Assembly: GCA_009760855.2 (NCBI GenBank) | Contig: WPIO01000033.1 | Coordinates: forward strand, 3,451,001 to 3,515,000 | From: Cristatella mucedo | Taxonomy: Eukaryota > Bryozoa > Phylactolaemata > Cristatellidae | DNA: 64,000 nucleotides | Direction: 5' to 3' | Part shown: positions 11,521 through 23,499 of the stretch, one piece after another | How positions within the stretch are numbered: the stretch's first letter is position 1 | Layout of the letters: each line of letters begins with the position of its first letter | Made by a program: the position numbers and the translations under genes | Notes under the pieces: model-generated | What the model saw: the letters and a program-made list of their open reading frames with translations, nothing else | Databases searched by the model: none | What the model was told of the DNA's origin: nothing

Positions 11521-11969
11521 AACTTTCTTAACATCTTTGTAGCATGTATTCCTCTCCTCGCTAGAGAGTGGCCTAAGGCGACTCCAAGCCCGGCGGGGAC
11601 CTATACCTAACTTCTTTGCAACACCTTCGAGTAGTCCGCTGATATCTTTGCTGTGATGGTGCATGAGCCGTCCTCGGATATTCTACTCGACTAAGGACCA
11701 GCTTAGCATAAGGTGCGATGTCACCATTAGTCATTACTTATCTACGGGTCTTCTTCAGCAGGTCAGTAAGAGCATCACTGAATTCTGCATTCGTCCTATC
11801 AACCGCTCGAATATCAAGCCTACGAAATTTAAGTTAAGAGCACTGTTTAATACTCTTTATGGTAGTAGCTTAATCGCCGTGTGAACCAGCATGAAGTGAA
11901 AAGTCGACCTTCGGCTGTTACAAGAGTTCTCACTGAAATTCGTTAGCAGAGCCAGCTACGGAACAGCCT

Positions 11970-12800
11970 CTTAAATCCCACATGTTAAATGTCCGCTCAC
12001 TAAAAACCAAGTGGCTCCTTGTCCGCGACCAGATTGTTCAGAAGAAGCTAGATGCATTTCTGCTGACCAAGACGTGGCTGGCGGACTGCTCTAGTGGTTG
12101 TGTATCTCAGACCACTCCATCCGTGTTTTCATACTTTCTGTCTTCGTGGTCTGACAAGATAGGTGGCTTAGTTGCTGACTTTAATCGTTAATCATTAAGC
12201 TACTGTAGGCTGTCTGTTGTGAGCGTGGCAGTTTCCACATCACACCACTTCTCACCGACCTGCACTGACTCTCAGTCAAGCGACACAACGACTTCAATGT
12301 TCTGTCACTCACTCACTTCACTTTTAGGTCTCATTCTTTGACTCCAGCCTAATTGCCAGATCTACTCCCCCACCTGGCTGAACATAGTACCACCTGCTGT
12401 TCCCAAATCGTTTCGCTATTCCTCGCACGAACCTCAAAACCTTCGGAGACCGTGCCTTTAGTTCATATGCACCCAAAGCCTGGCTCTCATTCCAGACTGA
12501 CGTCATGACATCCCCTGACTTTACGAAAAAAATGAAGCTACAGCCGCATCTGTTTATCGCATCATTGAGTGAGTCCCTGCGATTTGTCCAGTGTGCCTAT
12601 GCGTGTTGATGCTATGCAAGTTGTCACTAATCATATTTTCATGTTAACCCTGTGCGTGTCACCTCTGACCAAGTTATGCTTGTTGACTTTGAGCATGCTA
12701 CCACTAACCATTTGATCATGCTTTCTTTACAGCATATGCAAAGTACCTAGAAAGAGATTCAGTTCTCTGAGGGTGCTATACAAATATGTCATACTATTAT
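11970..12800 (+). mobile_element. LINE family A copy with large internal deletion
   Basis: The frame 11,982-12,191 reads MLNVRSLKTKW, KKLDAFLLTKTWL, the N-terminal part of the LINE endonuclease. It then jumps at about 12,200 to the RT C-terminal region (ITPL, LTDLH, then the NLKTFGDRAF block) and the 3' tail (AGTACCTAGAAAGAGATTCAG...GGGTGCTATACAAATA). RT is deleted. It ends about 25 bases before exon G of copy 1. Confidence 0.82.
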
Positions 12801-12825
12801 TATAATTATTTATATGTCTTTACAG

Positions 12826-12937
12826 AGTCCAATGATGAACCAATCAGGTAGATCTATGTCACTCCTGGCTGAAATAATGCCTTTGTTCATTGGAATTGTG
12901 AGCGGAGCTTTTATTCGATCTATATAAGGCTTTCCAG
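12826..12937 (+). pseudogene. Copy 1 exon G with in-frame stop: shortened, interrupted stalk exon
   Basis: The acceptor (ATGTCTTTACAG) and donor (CAG/GTAAGC) both survive and the exon starts in phase 0 and ends in phase 1, exactly as exon G of copy 2. It is 112 bases against 253, a 141-base in-frame loss of the Ser-rich middle. Near its end the peptide IGIVSGAFIRSI-stop-GFP aligns with VGLTNGASTELIYEIP of copy 2, so the TAA at 12,925-12,927 sits where copy 2 has a Tyr codon (TAT). A transcript using this exon would end shortly after the third Ig domain. Whether this yields a short Ig protein or only a dead copy cannot be told from sequence. Confidence 0.72.
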
Positions 12938-12989
12938 GTAAGCTTTAAAGTAGAATCTAGCCCGAAGTGCGATTGCTCATGGGCTCGCG

Positions 12990-14092
12990 GACGGTATAAG
13001 ACACTGGGTTTTGGTTATTAACAGTAACCAAAAAAATGACCATTGCTTGCTCCTAGGTTAGGTCAGGTCTTGACCTTGTATGCCGTGTGAATGTTATAAC
13101 CATTGGTAAACTGCTTATGTGAGTGACTCAGTTCTTGGAATAAAGATGAAAAGGTCGCATATAGTTCTTAAGTCGCTATCATTGAAGACCCACTCTAACA
13201 ATTTCTGCTAATCCCGCATTAAGGCAGCTGAACTTGATCCCTAGACTAATGACCCGTTGTAAAATAGTTCCAGACAGCGGAGTTAGCAACAATGTTTACG
13301 TCAACAATTATTTTCCCATTTGCAAGAGGAGTGTTCTTGATAGTGCGTCTTGCGTCAATTTTGCTCATTCCTTACCGGTAGGTTCGGTGAAGTTCGGGCG
13401 GCAGTTCCGTACAAGCAGCTATTGCCGCTACCTGAATAGTGAGGGCTAGGCAAAAATATAATTGTCTGTCATGGCTATACCAATAACAACCGTCGATATA
13501 GGTGAATATTCTTGCTTAGCGAGGGTTGCATTAGTTCACTTTTGAAATTAGTTGAGGCCTCACTGGAACTGCGAGCTCTAATGGATTTAATCAGTCCGAT
13601 TTAAAAGTGTTCTGGCTATACGTGGTTATAAAGGCCTCCAAAGATTATCAGAGAACTAAATGTCAATGATCACAACTGTGCTTAACGTGGGGCAAATTTG
13701 TTCGAAATTTCAAACTGAATGTTCCACGAAAGCAATGGCCTGCAGCTGCTTCTAAGAACAAATGTGAACAGGACATAACCAACTCTCTAGTAATGATACC
13801 ATTAATAAGGAAAAGTGCTCAATGTTATTTGTAAGTTACACTTCGTACTATTTTCAGTAGCCTGGCATTGGAATCCAATCAGTTCAGCACATTTTTCTAA
13901 TTGCCGCAAAGTTAAGCGCTCACCATCCGCGACCTGCAGGAAGCATTAGTTTTTTGTTTGATGAGAATCAATTGTAACGAAATTGGCATTCTTAATCGAT
14001 AACTATTATTCGTTCCTCATCTATAAGATATCTAAAATAAGGAAACTCTTTAATAAAACCAGGACGCAAAATAATCAAATAGCTTCAAGCCG
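12990..14092. other. Noncoding, no feature beyond exon G homology
   Basis: After the intron homology fades at about 13,020, I find only AT-rich sequence and one short frame (13,234-13,449) without a domain. Confidence 0.5.
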
Positions 14093-14238
14093 CGTTGGTT
14101 TGGCCCTGTGGTTAATTTGCTAACCTCGACCAAGGTCAAGGTGACTGCATTTGGTGACCGAGGTCGTGGGCTCGAGCCCCTTGGCACATTGGAAGCGCCT
14201 GAATAGAGATTAAGTTCTCTTAAGGCGCCATAAAAACG

Positions 14239-14280
<42 letters not shown>
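14093..14280 (+). mobile_element. SINE family 1 with long (TA)n tail
   Basis: The copy has CGTTGGTTTGGCCCTGTGGTTAA (A-box side), GGTCGTGGGCTCGAGCCCC (B-box side) and the LINE-like tail GCGCCTGAATAGAGATTAAG...GGCGCCATAA. It ends in a pure (TA)n run, 14,242-14,279. It is the cleanest family 1 copy here. Confidence 0.85.
14242..14279 (+). repeat. (TA)n microsatellite
   Basis: A pure TA run of about 19 units at the 3' end of the SINE. Confidence 0.98.
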
Positions 14281-14282
<2 letters not shown>

Positions 14283-14324
14283 GCATATATAAGTCAATAA
14301 TGTGCATCGATGGATACAGTTATG

Positions 14325-14840
14325 AGTAGAATATACGCTGACCCTCAAAGCCCGCCACGGCTTGCCTTTTTCGTACCTAGCTGAACTTCTGCACCATGCT
14401 AAGCCTTCTCGCGCCCTCAGGTCCTCTATGGGCATTAAATTAGCTGTTTGATTCCTATGCTTAAAGAGGTTGGCGACAGACGCTTTGGCTCTGTAGGTCC
14501 TAGGCTGTGAAGCTCACTTTCTAAATTCTTACTCAACGATATTTATTCTTTTGCGGCCGACTTAGGCATATCCTTTTCAGGCTTCCCTAGCTGCTACTTA
14601 AATGCCACTCATATCGCCAGCTACCGTCCTGACTCAGTTATGTTTCACTCTGTCTCATTATGGCGTGACATGAAGTCTGTCGGCTAAGGTGTGCGTACCG
14701 AAAGCCGCTTAGGCTTTGAATGCGCTCTAAAAAAGCCGTGCTATAAAAGCCCACCTACGTAACACCTACTTACTCATCACCTCTTTGAGGAGTTTCAGAC
14801 GGAAATCCACTATATTGCATTAAAAAGGCAAAATTGACGG
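14325..14840 (+). mobile_element. LINE family B 3' end
   Basis: CTCAAAGCCCGCCACGGCTTGCC and CTGAACTTCTGCACCATGCT correspond to LTHKARHGLAPLYLAELLH of the copy at 45.6-46.2 kb. The family B tail GCTTAGGCTTTGAATGCGCTC...GAGTTTCAGACGGAAAT closes it. Confidence 0.8.
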
Positions 14841-17644
14841 AAACGCTTTATTTTTTGGGCCTAAGCCGCACGTAACGCCTTGACATATAGAAATGAATAG
14901 TTACGTATCTAAGCGCTGAAGGCGGCTACAGATGACCAGTATACTGCAAGTCAAACAGAGAGGGTGCTTATGAGATGACTGTATCGGGAAAGTATGTCCC
15001 CTTTGCCCATGCGGGACTAATTCTAATACTGCTTTATATTACTGAGAGGCTGTTGACCTTAGATATGTCAAAGTACTTTTCTTGACTGGTAAAATAATAC
15101 ACGATCGTACTAAATAAAAAAGCAAATAATAGGTATCACACATACAACTTCGGAAACCGAAAATCCTACGCTTCACAGCACGTGCACAATCTTGGTAAAC
15201 AATACATTGAACGTTTTGAATTCAATATTACACAACAAATACAAGGTTACCACTGCCTAGATAGACATCATGCTGATATATTGTATGAAGATGTATGGCT
15301 CTTTTAGCTCTATTATGTTCAGCATGGCAAATTGTTTAACATGTCTGTATTTCAGGCAGCATTACTCTCGCACGTTCACCGCAGCGTTTTTGATAGAGCA
15401 GCAGATGTCTCTGATTAATTTTCAATTCAAGAATCTGGATTCAGCAGCTGGAAGTCGTAATACTTCTCTACTAATGCCGCTCTGTTTTCGAAGTGACCAA
15501 GAGCCTGCTAAGTGTACAAGGAATTTTGAACAACTACTACAAAGCGACATGCTAAAAAAATATAAATAAATGAAATACAACTCTGCTGCCTTATGTTCCA
15601 GAACTTTTCTTCTTGCTCCGACATGCAACCATGCAAATGTCTACTAAAATCCGAGATAAATAGTGATGTGGCACTATATTACAAGTGTCCGTATGCCACT
15701 TTCTGCACTGCTATGAACCAAACCTGACAATGCCAGCACATCAGAAATGCTTTGAATTTTGTATTTCCAGATGTGGCATTACTATGGCTAGGCTGCAACT
15801 CGTCTGCCAGCAGAAAACAAGCATTTTTACCCCAGAAGCAATATTTTAATTGAATACAATATACCGCTTAATAATGGTAATGATATATAGGAAGGCTTAT
15901 GAGCAGCGTCAAATTAATTTTCATATTCCGATATATAATTGCTTGTTTGCGCATTTACAAAGTTGAAATCTATCCTGGCAGAGTATTGTAAAACTACTCT
16001 TTTTATTATCCAAGTTGACACGTGCACATTTGCATCGGCGATGTCTGAAGCTAGTAGGAATCCTCGCTTATGAAAAATCAATGATCTTATCGATTTGTGG
16101 GTCGGCGCGATGTTCCCACGTAGTTCTGAATTTGCGTGTGGCTTAAATCATTTAGAATTTTGAAACAACTTGTACTCTTTAGGCGACGGTTTGTTTCCCT
16201 AGCCGCAGGTGTAAGCTGCCATGACTGTATTTGCACTTGTATGGCTGCAACCGGTACCGGTACGTAGTTACAATCGGAAAACCCTGTTAAAATAGCATTC
16301 ATTACGTGGACTACTGGATACGTGGTAGCAGAGCGTGTCCATTTTAAATATCTAGAATTACCTAATTAGACCTTGCTGACTTCAGAATTGCATTGTTAAT
16401 AACGTTAACTGTGCAAAATCTAGCAACTACTTCGCACAGATTATTTAATTTATTGTTCGCACAGATAATATCACATTAAAAAGATTTTCCTGAAATGTTT
16501 GCGATGTTGTGCCTATTTTGAAATATTCGTGGCATATTAGCAAATGGAAACTGTTGGCTTGTTCCCTCTGGTTCTTTCTCACCACAATTGCAAAATGAGA
16601 CTGAGGCTAAAAGCGTCTGTCCTTTCTCCTGCAATTTAAGTGGTATTGACAGAAACATTAGGGCAGCCAAGGATTTAAAAGACAGAAGATTGAAGCCAAG
16701 CTTGGTGGTGCTGTAATAAAAGACTTTTTAGGATGAAAAGAAGACATCCAGAACTAAAGCAATCTGGATTAGAGTCCAAGTTGGCAGGGACGCCAAAAAC
16801 AAAAATCTACCTCATACGTTATGTTTCTTTTTTAGAGAGGTAAAGAAAAGCCTATTTAAAGCAGTGGAAAATAAAACGAATGCATAAGAAATCGGAAAGA
16901 TTGTGACAGTGCATGACAATATTAGTATTCTTGAATTGCGATAACTAATAAACGTACCTATAACCTACGGTTAATAAATAAGGCAAGATCGCACACTGAA
17001 ATAAAGTTATTCATAAAGAAAATCAGCATTGTTTGTGTAATGCCCTGTAATAAGTTGATTAAATAAAAAATAACATCATCCGACATGTCATCGTGGAGCA
17101 GAGAAAGTGCATACACCTTAAATACAAATAAAACTTGGAATTATCCGTGATAAGCATTAATGCACTTAAGTTTCCCGTGTTAGAGAGCATCAGTATTCGG
17201 ATAAGACGTCTTGGAACATAGAAAGCAGTCGCTCACCATCAGCCCTGCCATAAGGCACAAACACAGCTCTGTGGGTAAGTTGCAATTGTTGGGGCAGTAC
17301 GCTATGTGCTCTTCCAAGTCTTCGACTATAATCTCACGGACATGGCTGACGTTTGATGACACTTAACTTAGCCATTAGGTACTTTGCACTGACCTAAGAT
17401 TCGGAATATGTTGTTGAATATTGAATATATTCACCTTGTTTAATTACACAGCTAGCTGCTTTCGGTTAAGAGCTTTCGCGGCCCTAAAACATGGCGCTCC
17501 AGTGTGGGCTTTAATTAGCCTCGTAAGTGTTTGTTCTTCCAACTTACCGCATCATTTCGAAAATTGAAGATACAGGCACTTCTGCACAAACGCATGCACA
17601 TCACTAAAATCAACTCTCAAGTAACAGATAGGTTTCATATAAGT
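14841..17644. other. Long AT-rich stretch, no supported gene
   Basis: A 99-codon plus frame (15,270-15,569) follows a good acceptor (TATTTCAG at 15,355) and ends beside AATAAA-like sequence, but its phase does not fit exon G and it has no domain. Confidence 0.45.
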
Positions 17645-17735
17645 TTCATGCACGTTTCATAATAATATGACATTGTATAGCACCCTAAGAGATGGAAACC
17701 CTTCTATGCACTTTGTAAATGCTTGAACAAAACAT
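17645..17735 (-). mobile_element. LINE family A tail, diverged
   Basis: AATAATATGACATTGTATAGCACCCTAAGAG...CTATGCACTTTGTAAATGC is the reversed family A tail. Confidence 0.6.
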
Positions 17736-17785
17736 TCAGCCAGATCCAGGATAAAATGGCTACTGATTTCGACGACTTGGTAGTA

Positions 17786-18190
17786 GCTATCTCTGTTATT
17801 GTCGAGTGCACCATACGAACACTAGCTGCAGTATGAACAGCTTTGCGCTCAGCTCGTATTTTGGAGAGTTAGATAGCAAGCTAGAAAACATGTTACTTGG
17901 AGTACAAGGCTCGATTTCTGAATACAGCTGCTACACAAAACGAGTGAGGTACTCCACGCAATTATGTAAAGGTGGGTTCACTAAAGAAATTCACCATAGT
18001 ACTTTCTTTTATAGCATATTTTTCTATGGCAGTGCTTCTTCGAAGACACGAGCTGTAGGGTAATCGACCGCATGGTCAAAATGACGATAGCAGAAATTGA
18101 AAAAAGCATTAACCTTACAAGCCGAGAGTCTGACCGGAACCTTGCAAATCGACCATCCGTGGATATAATTGCAGAAAGCGTTCTTTTTTA
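17786..18190 (+). pseudogene. Possible remnant of a protein-kinase N-lobe (copy 1 gene)
   Basis: One frame reads ...EYSCYTKRVRYSTQLCKGGFTKEI..., which resembles the start of a receptor tyrosine kinase domain (a Gly-rich loop is normally GxGxxG). About 35 residues later, in another frame, DRMVKMTIAEIEKS resembles the VAVK strand. The two are separated by a stop at 18,061-18,063, so at least one frameshift would be needed and the Gly-rich loop is already altered. The resemblance was judged by eye. It could equally be chance open sequence. It matters because other kinase-like pieces follow in the right order. Confidence 0.25.
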
Positions 18191-19954
18191 GAGTCAGGGT
18201 TTAGCGTCATTTCAGCTATAGAAAGATGTTTATAATTGTTACTTTGTATTAACGTGTATCCAGGAGCCGTTGTACCGGATGTTGTTTAAACTGGGTCTGC
18301 CGGCTGTTATCACAGCAATAAACGCTTCGCAATTATGAGCTTTGATCTTGGCCACAGATTTTGGTCTGGCAATCGCATAGGAAATGTTCACGATAAGCAG
18401 GCTGACGAACGGCGTATAATGCGTTTATGTATAAACCAATTTGTGCATTAATTCTGTAAATAGCAATGTAGCTGCTTTTGTAGTAATATCCTTAACCCAA
18501 ACAAACTGTGAGCATAATGGTACTAGCCTTAACCGACGATTGAAAAATAGCAGCGAAACTGGCACCTCGAAGAAGTTCCCGTGAGTCGTTGATGCTGCTT
18601 CGATGCTTGTAGGTATTTGGCGGTAGCAGAGCCTGGCAGAAATAAACAAACAGCCCCATACCTTAATATAAAAAGTATACCACGAAATTAACCAATCTAT
18701 TTCACGGTTACAGAGCAGCACGAGTCTCCAGCATCAGCTATAGCGTTCAACTCAATTCGAAGCCCCAAGCACAAATGAACTGGTTATTGCAAGAGTTGAA
18801 CTTTTTCTCCAGACATTGAAATATCTTTGCTTTCAGAATAATCAAACAGTCCATTAAAATATGCGTACATGCCGCTAGATGGTGTTCGCAAACAATGACT
18901 GCCTCTTGAGCTATTTGGTACGAACATGTATTCCGAATGTTTTTAAATTGGGTGCGCTAATGCCCTGCAGTTTCCTCAATTTAGGTTAGGTATTGCTCAA
19001 TAATTTGCATAAGATAAGCAAGTGACAGCCTCTGTCGAATTCCCACTTCTTCAGAGCAAACAGCGACTTCAGCTTTCAAACTCTTAACTCCACAATCAGT
19101 ATATGCATTAATGCAGCCAAACATACGAGCAATGTTTCAGGTACATTGATACTTAGTAATAGAGTCAAGCAATGAGACTAGCACAAAATGTCTGCTGTGG
19201 ATCATCAGCAATTATCCAACACTTGACCCTAAAAGCTACGAAAATGCTGCTGCGGCACCTGAACTTAAGTTTTTCCCACAAACACAGAACGCTTAGCAAT
19301 TGCTATTCCTTGTAGTCGCGAGACAAAAATGTCGAGAGATGGCTCCTCGAAGCACAGCAAACGAGTCGCAGATGCCACGCTGATAGACGCAGATTTTGCG
19401 ACGACGCATTTAATTCGACTGCTATCGAGAATGCCCGTACCTCATTAAAAAAGACAAGTTTGTTAAAGTAAAGCAGAACAGTACACGGCCACGGAGGGCT
19501 ACATATATACATTACCAGCCATAAATTTTAACTCCTAAAGTAGAAGCATATGACACAACTGATTAAGCATTCCTCTGGATCAATTTAGATTGGTCTAAAC
19601 CACAGATACTGACATGTCTGGTTCCTTATCTTTATAATTCTGAAGCAGCTAAAGTATACAATCAGGTTTAGTTGTCTTTGCTATTGATAGTGAGCGTTAC
19701 TTTCTAATTAAGTATGTCTTAAAACTATAAAATAATACCATTATTACCCAGAAATTTGCTTTTGTTGGTATGAGTACGATGAATTTTAAGGTTACCTGTT
19801 TTCCATAGCAATTCAGGGACACATAAGGCCGAAAGCCTTATGCTATTCAAAAGTTGAAAAATGAGTATATGCAATATATTTCACAGTGTAATCGTACTAA
19901 TACAATTTGCTGTAATAAGACTACATTTATCACATTTCATACGGTAATCGCAAT
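18191..19954. other. AT-rich stretch, nothing recognised
   Basis: Minus frames at 18,425-18,721 and 19,303-19,512 are open but featureless. No mobile-element tail seen. Confidence 0.5.
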
Positions 19955-21000
19955 AATGATAATAATACATTTCATATAGCGCCCTCACAGAAATTAATCT
20001 CTTTCTAGGCACTTTGCATTTGCTGCAAAGGAAGCACGATCTAATGATTAGTGGTAGCGTGCTCAATGACAAGAAGAATAACATGGTTAGGGGTGACATG
20101 CACAGGGTCAGCATGAAAGTGTGGCTACTGGCAGCATGCACAGTGTCAGCACGCATAAGAACATAAAGGTTGAATCACAGGGACTCACTAAATGCTGTGA
20201 TAAATAGGTGCGTTTTAATTTCTTATTAAATGTGGTCAAGTCAGGGGATGTCCTGACGCAAGTCGGGAGGGAGTTCCAGGCTTTGGGAGCATACGAACTA
20301 AATGCACGGTCTCCAAAGGATTTGAGGTTCATACGAGGTCTGGGTAAACGATTATATTCCAAAAAACGAGTGCTATAATGCTTAGCCTGGTAGGGGAGTA
20401 GATATTATAAGTAGGCTGGAGCCAAAGAATGAAGGAACGTAAAAGTGAGTGACAGAACCTTTAAATCGATACGTTGCTCGACTGAGAGCCAGTGTAGATT
20501 AGCGAGAAGTGGTGTGATGTGACTGCTGCGACACTCACGACAGAAAAGCCTAGCTGCAGAGTTTTGCACACGCTGCAAAGGCCTGATTGCCCTAGCCGGT
20601 AGATCAGCAAGCAGTTAGTTACAGAAGTCAAGAAGGAGTTCCGCATATGCATCGATCAATTTAGATGTGGTATCCATGTCTAAAAAAGCCCGAATTTGAG
20701 CAATGTTATGTAGCTGAAAGCAGGCTGACTTGACTGTGGAGCTGATGTGGTGGTCGTAATGAAAAGTCTCTTTGGAACAGGACGCCTAGATTTCGTGCAG
20801 ATTCAACGGAGCATAAGCTGGCAGAGCCGATTGTGAGCACTAACCTTTCTTGTTTCTGAATTCCACTAGGTTTGTCCATAACTAGTAAGTTGGTTTTATC
20901 ATCATTAATTTTAAGAAAGCTTGCTGCTATCTATGTGCGGCTGTCATCACAACACGCAGCAAGGGAGTTGAGAGAATTCGACGTGCTAGATGGCTGGGTG
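19955..21000 (-). mobile_element. LINE family A 3' fragment, about 1 kb
   Basis: The reversed tail (TATAGCGCCCTCACAG...TTTCTAGGCACTTTGCATTTG) is followed on the minus strand by SFGDRAFSSYAPKAWNSLPT, then the LDAY.EL, SRL and KLNDDKTNLLVM-type segments up to about 20,930. It is one of the longer, better preserved fragments, with several frameshifts. Confidence 0.85.
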
Positions 21001-21109
21001 ATATTGTGATCAGTGGTTCAGAATATATCGTATATTGTGATCAATATTGAAATATATTGGATATCGTGATAATGGTTCGAAAGCATCTTTTAGATCTAGC
21101 AGCGCTGGT

Positions 21110-21590
21110 ATTGTGACATTCCCGTCATCATTGCAGCATAGGATCTCATTAGTTCAATGGAGGAGAGCAGTTTTAGTGGCGTTCTGCCTTTTAAACCCCG
21201 ATTAAAAATTTTCTGAAATTTTTTTCTTTTCAATTTTTGCTTGCAGCTGCTTAACGACAATTTTTTTCAAGTATCTTTGACAAAAAGGAAAGAAGGGAAG
21301 CTGAGTGATAGTTTGCAGGGACATCTATCTAATTCAGGCTTTTAAAGTATGTTCTAATGATGGCCGATTTGAAGCACTTGGGTACACTCCATTTTTCCAG
21401 AGAAGCATCACAGATCTCGGTTACGGCTGGGCTAAGTTTGTCTGCCAGTGAAGACCCCTGAGTTGATGGTATAGGGTCTTCAGGAGACAAGCTCATTTTA
21501 ATAGGCCTCATCAAGGTAGCCAAATAGTATGCAGTTACCTCAGAAATTCTTAAGACTAAGTTGATGGTACAAAGCAGCGTTTTTCTATAG
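21110..21590 (-). mobile_element. LINE RT N-terminal fragment (family B-like)
   Basis: The minus frame 21,329-21,595 contains SLSPEDPIPST, SLADKLSPAVTEI, and KCFKSAIIR, matching the region before the RT domain (PLDPIPT..., FKKPVVRPLLKK in the family A copy). It is truncated and follows directly on the 3' end of the next element. Confidence 0.72.
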
Positions 21591-22225
21591 CGCACTAAAT
21601 GCTTCCGCGACTTTCGGTACGCATTAAATGACCAACAGACATCATCTCACGCAACAAAAAGAAAGTGAGAAGCATTGCTAGCTGTGGAGGGCAGTTGAGG
21701 TAGTGAGTGGCATGGAAGTAGCAGCACAAGACAGCTTGAAATGATGTGCCACAGTCGGCAACAGGAGAGTAAATGCCGTTACCTAAGAATTGTGGAAATG
21801 AGTTCCGCAGTCTAGGACCTGCAAAGCACAAGCTTCTGTTACAAACGGTGTTTAAGCGAAAGAATGCCACCACTAATTTATTATCCATAGAGGACCTGAG
21901 GGCACGATGTGGCAGAAACCGGTGAAGCAGTTCAACTCGGTATGTAAGAATTAAGTCGTGGTGGGCTATGTGGGTCAGCGTGAGAACTGTATTCTGTATC
22001 AATTGATCAACTGGAAACCATCTTAGCTCCTTCAGCAAGACATACAAGACACATTTTCAAACCTCAAGGGTTTGTTAACTAGCCTTGCAGCCATATTTAT
22101 CACCAGCTGCAATGGCCTTTTACTTTTTTCGGTAGCCCAGCCAAAATGGAATTGCAATAATCTAGCAGAGACAGAACCAGGGGAGATAGTTAAGATTTTT
22201 TGCAAGATACCGTGGTAGACATTAT
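21590..22225 (-). mobile_element. LINE family B 3' fragment
   Basis: The minus frame 21,595-22,047 reads LLKELRWFPVDQLIQNTVLTLTH and continues RALRSSMDNKLVVAFFRLNTV, matching the copy at 45.6-46.2 kb, and ends in the family B tail near 21,592. Sequence to 22,225 is the preceding coding part, frameshifted. Confidence 0.82.
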
Positions 22226-22350
22226 CAAATCTTAGATAGGGATCTTAGATGGCAAATGCAGCACAAGCGCAGGTCGCGGTTGAAGCTACGATTAACATCG
22301 CAAAATCCGAAAAGTGGTTAGGAAGCCAGACTATTTGATTAACACAACAG

Positions 22351-22372
22351 ATAAATAAATAAATAAATAAAA

Positions 22373-22430
<58 letters not shown>
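22351..22430 (+). repeat. Compound (AAAT)n(TA)n(GA)n microsatellite
   Basis: AAAT units, then TA (about 22,373-22,399), then GA to about 22,430 with one AAA interruption. Confidence 0.97.
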
Positions 22431-22776
22431 GAATTGTATTTGGCAATTTTATGATTTCTAATGCCCTAGCCTTAACTGAAGATGCGACTGACAAAGTGAT
22501 CCATCTTAAAAAGTAGCCTTTGCTGTTGTGAAGCCTCGTGACTGCAGTAGCATGTTTCGAGACTGCTACCGTGCACACCGCTGAAGTGATGGACTGCTGG
22601 TCATGCTGCTTTTCTTGCCTACGACCTTGCCAGTGATTGCGTCTGGGTTACGAGTGATGCAACTGCTGTCAATTCCTGTGACATGCCCCATTAGTACTCA
22701 TGTAGCCGCGACGTGCGATGCGCTAGTGCTTTAATGGAGTGCTAGTCAACGTATCAGGAAAGCCAATGTGTTCAGA

Positions 22777-22817
22777 AGCAGTCACTTCATGAAGTCTAGC
22801 TTCATGAAGTGACTGCT
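22777..22817. repeat. Perfect 18-bp inverted repeat, 5-base loop
   Basis: AGCAGTCACTTCATGAAG, loop TCTAG, then CTTCATGAAGTGACTGCT. Each arm also contains the self-complementary CTTCATGAAG, so it is a palindrome within a palindrome. Confidence 0.95.
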
Positions 22818-23064
22818 GTTGGTGATCAGAACCTGCAAAAAAGGTGGCTCCAGTAACTGCTGTGAAAAAGAAGTCTCTCGGGTCCTCTATCACTATTTAT
22901 GTTGGAGGTTGAAGAGATGTTAAATGTGAAAGTGAACACCAACTTCTGAGATCTGAGTCAGATTGCTTAAAATATCTCAATCTATAATAACCTTAATTTA
23001 AGAAGAGAAAGAGCAGCAAAACATCAGCTCGTTTAATCGGTCAGATAATTATTGTACTACAATC

Positions 23065-23125
23065 TTACTAATACAAAATATACATTGCACCTTAAAATAG
23101 CTCAATCTCTTTCAGATAATGTATC
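23065..23125 (-). mobile_element. LINE family A tail, short diverged
   Basis: ATTGCACCTTAAAATAGCTCAATCTCTTTCAGATAATG resembles the reversed tail block. It is a short remnant. Confidence 0.45.
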
Positions 23126-23499
23126 CTACGCTGGAAAAGAAGCTTGTCAATCGGCCGAGAAAAATGGCTCTTAATTGCGCCACACATGAGTGCACCAAGG
23201 ACAATGTACGTGGAGAGATTTCTACTCGGCCGGCGACTGGTGTGCATAGGGGTTCAAAGTCACATGACGGTGAGGGGAGAGAATCTGCTAACTCTCTTGA
23301 TATGAAGCAGACAAAAAGGCTGTACCAGCCATTTGAAAGGTGTCACGCGTAATTTGATACGTTATGAATAATAATTTAATGCTTTAGTGGCATTATTACA
23401 AGTGCACGGTAGTGACTCAAGGACTAAGTCTTTAACTCAAATGCAACTCACGTAACTTGTGCTAGTCTTAGATTTGTTCGTTATCTTTCGATGAGCCCG

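Larger units (their letters stand above)
3410..12990 (+). repeat. Segmental duplication, copy 1 (Ig cassette exons A-G)
   Basis: This block is the first of two related copies of an exon cassette; the partner is 41,110-58,560. Homology covers exons and also introns. Intron A-B (about 95 bases) and intron B-C align between copies, the intron stretch 5,110-5,470 aligns with 42,920-43,280, and sequence just past exon G (12,938-13,010) aligns with 58,495-58,560. Upstream, the GTTCAAAAGACT stretch near 3,419 matches one near 41,112, so the breakpoint lies at or left of that. Copy 1 introns carry their own insertions: a GC-rich island, and LINE and SINE fragments. Confidence 0.85.

Noticed and set aside
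15270-15569. Possible terminal exon of copy 1 (acceptor at 15,355 and AATAAA-like end)
   Set aside because: The open frame needs phase 2 at the acceptor, whereas exon G ends in phase 1; the compatible phase hits stops quickly.
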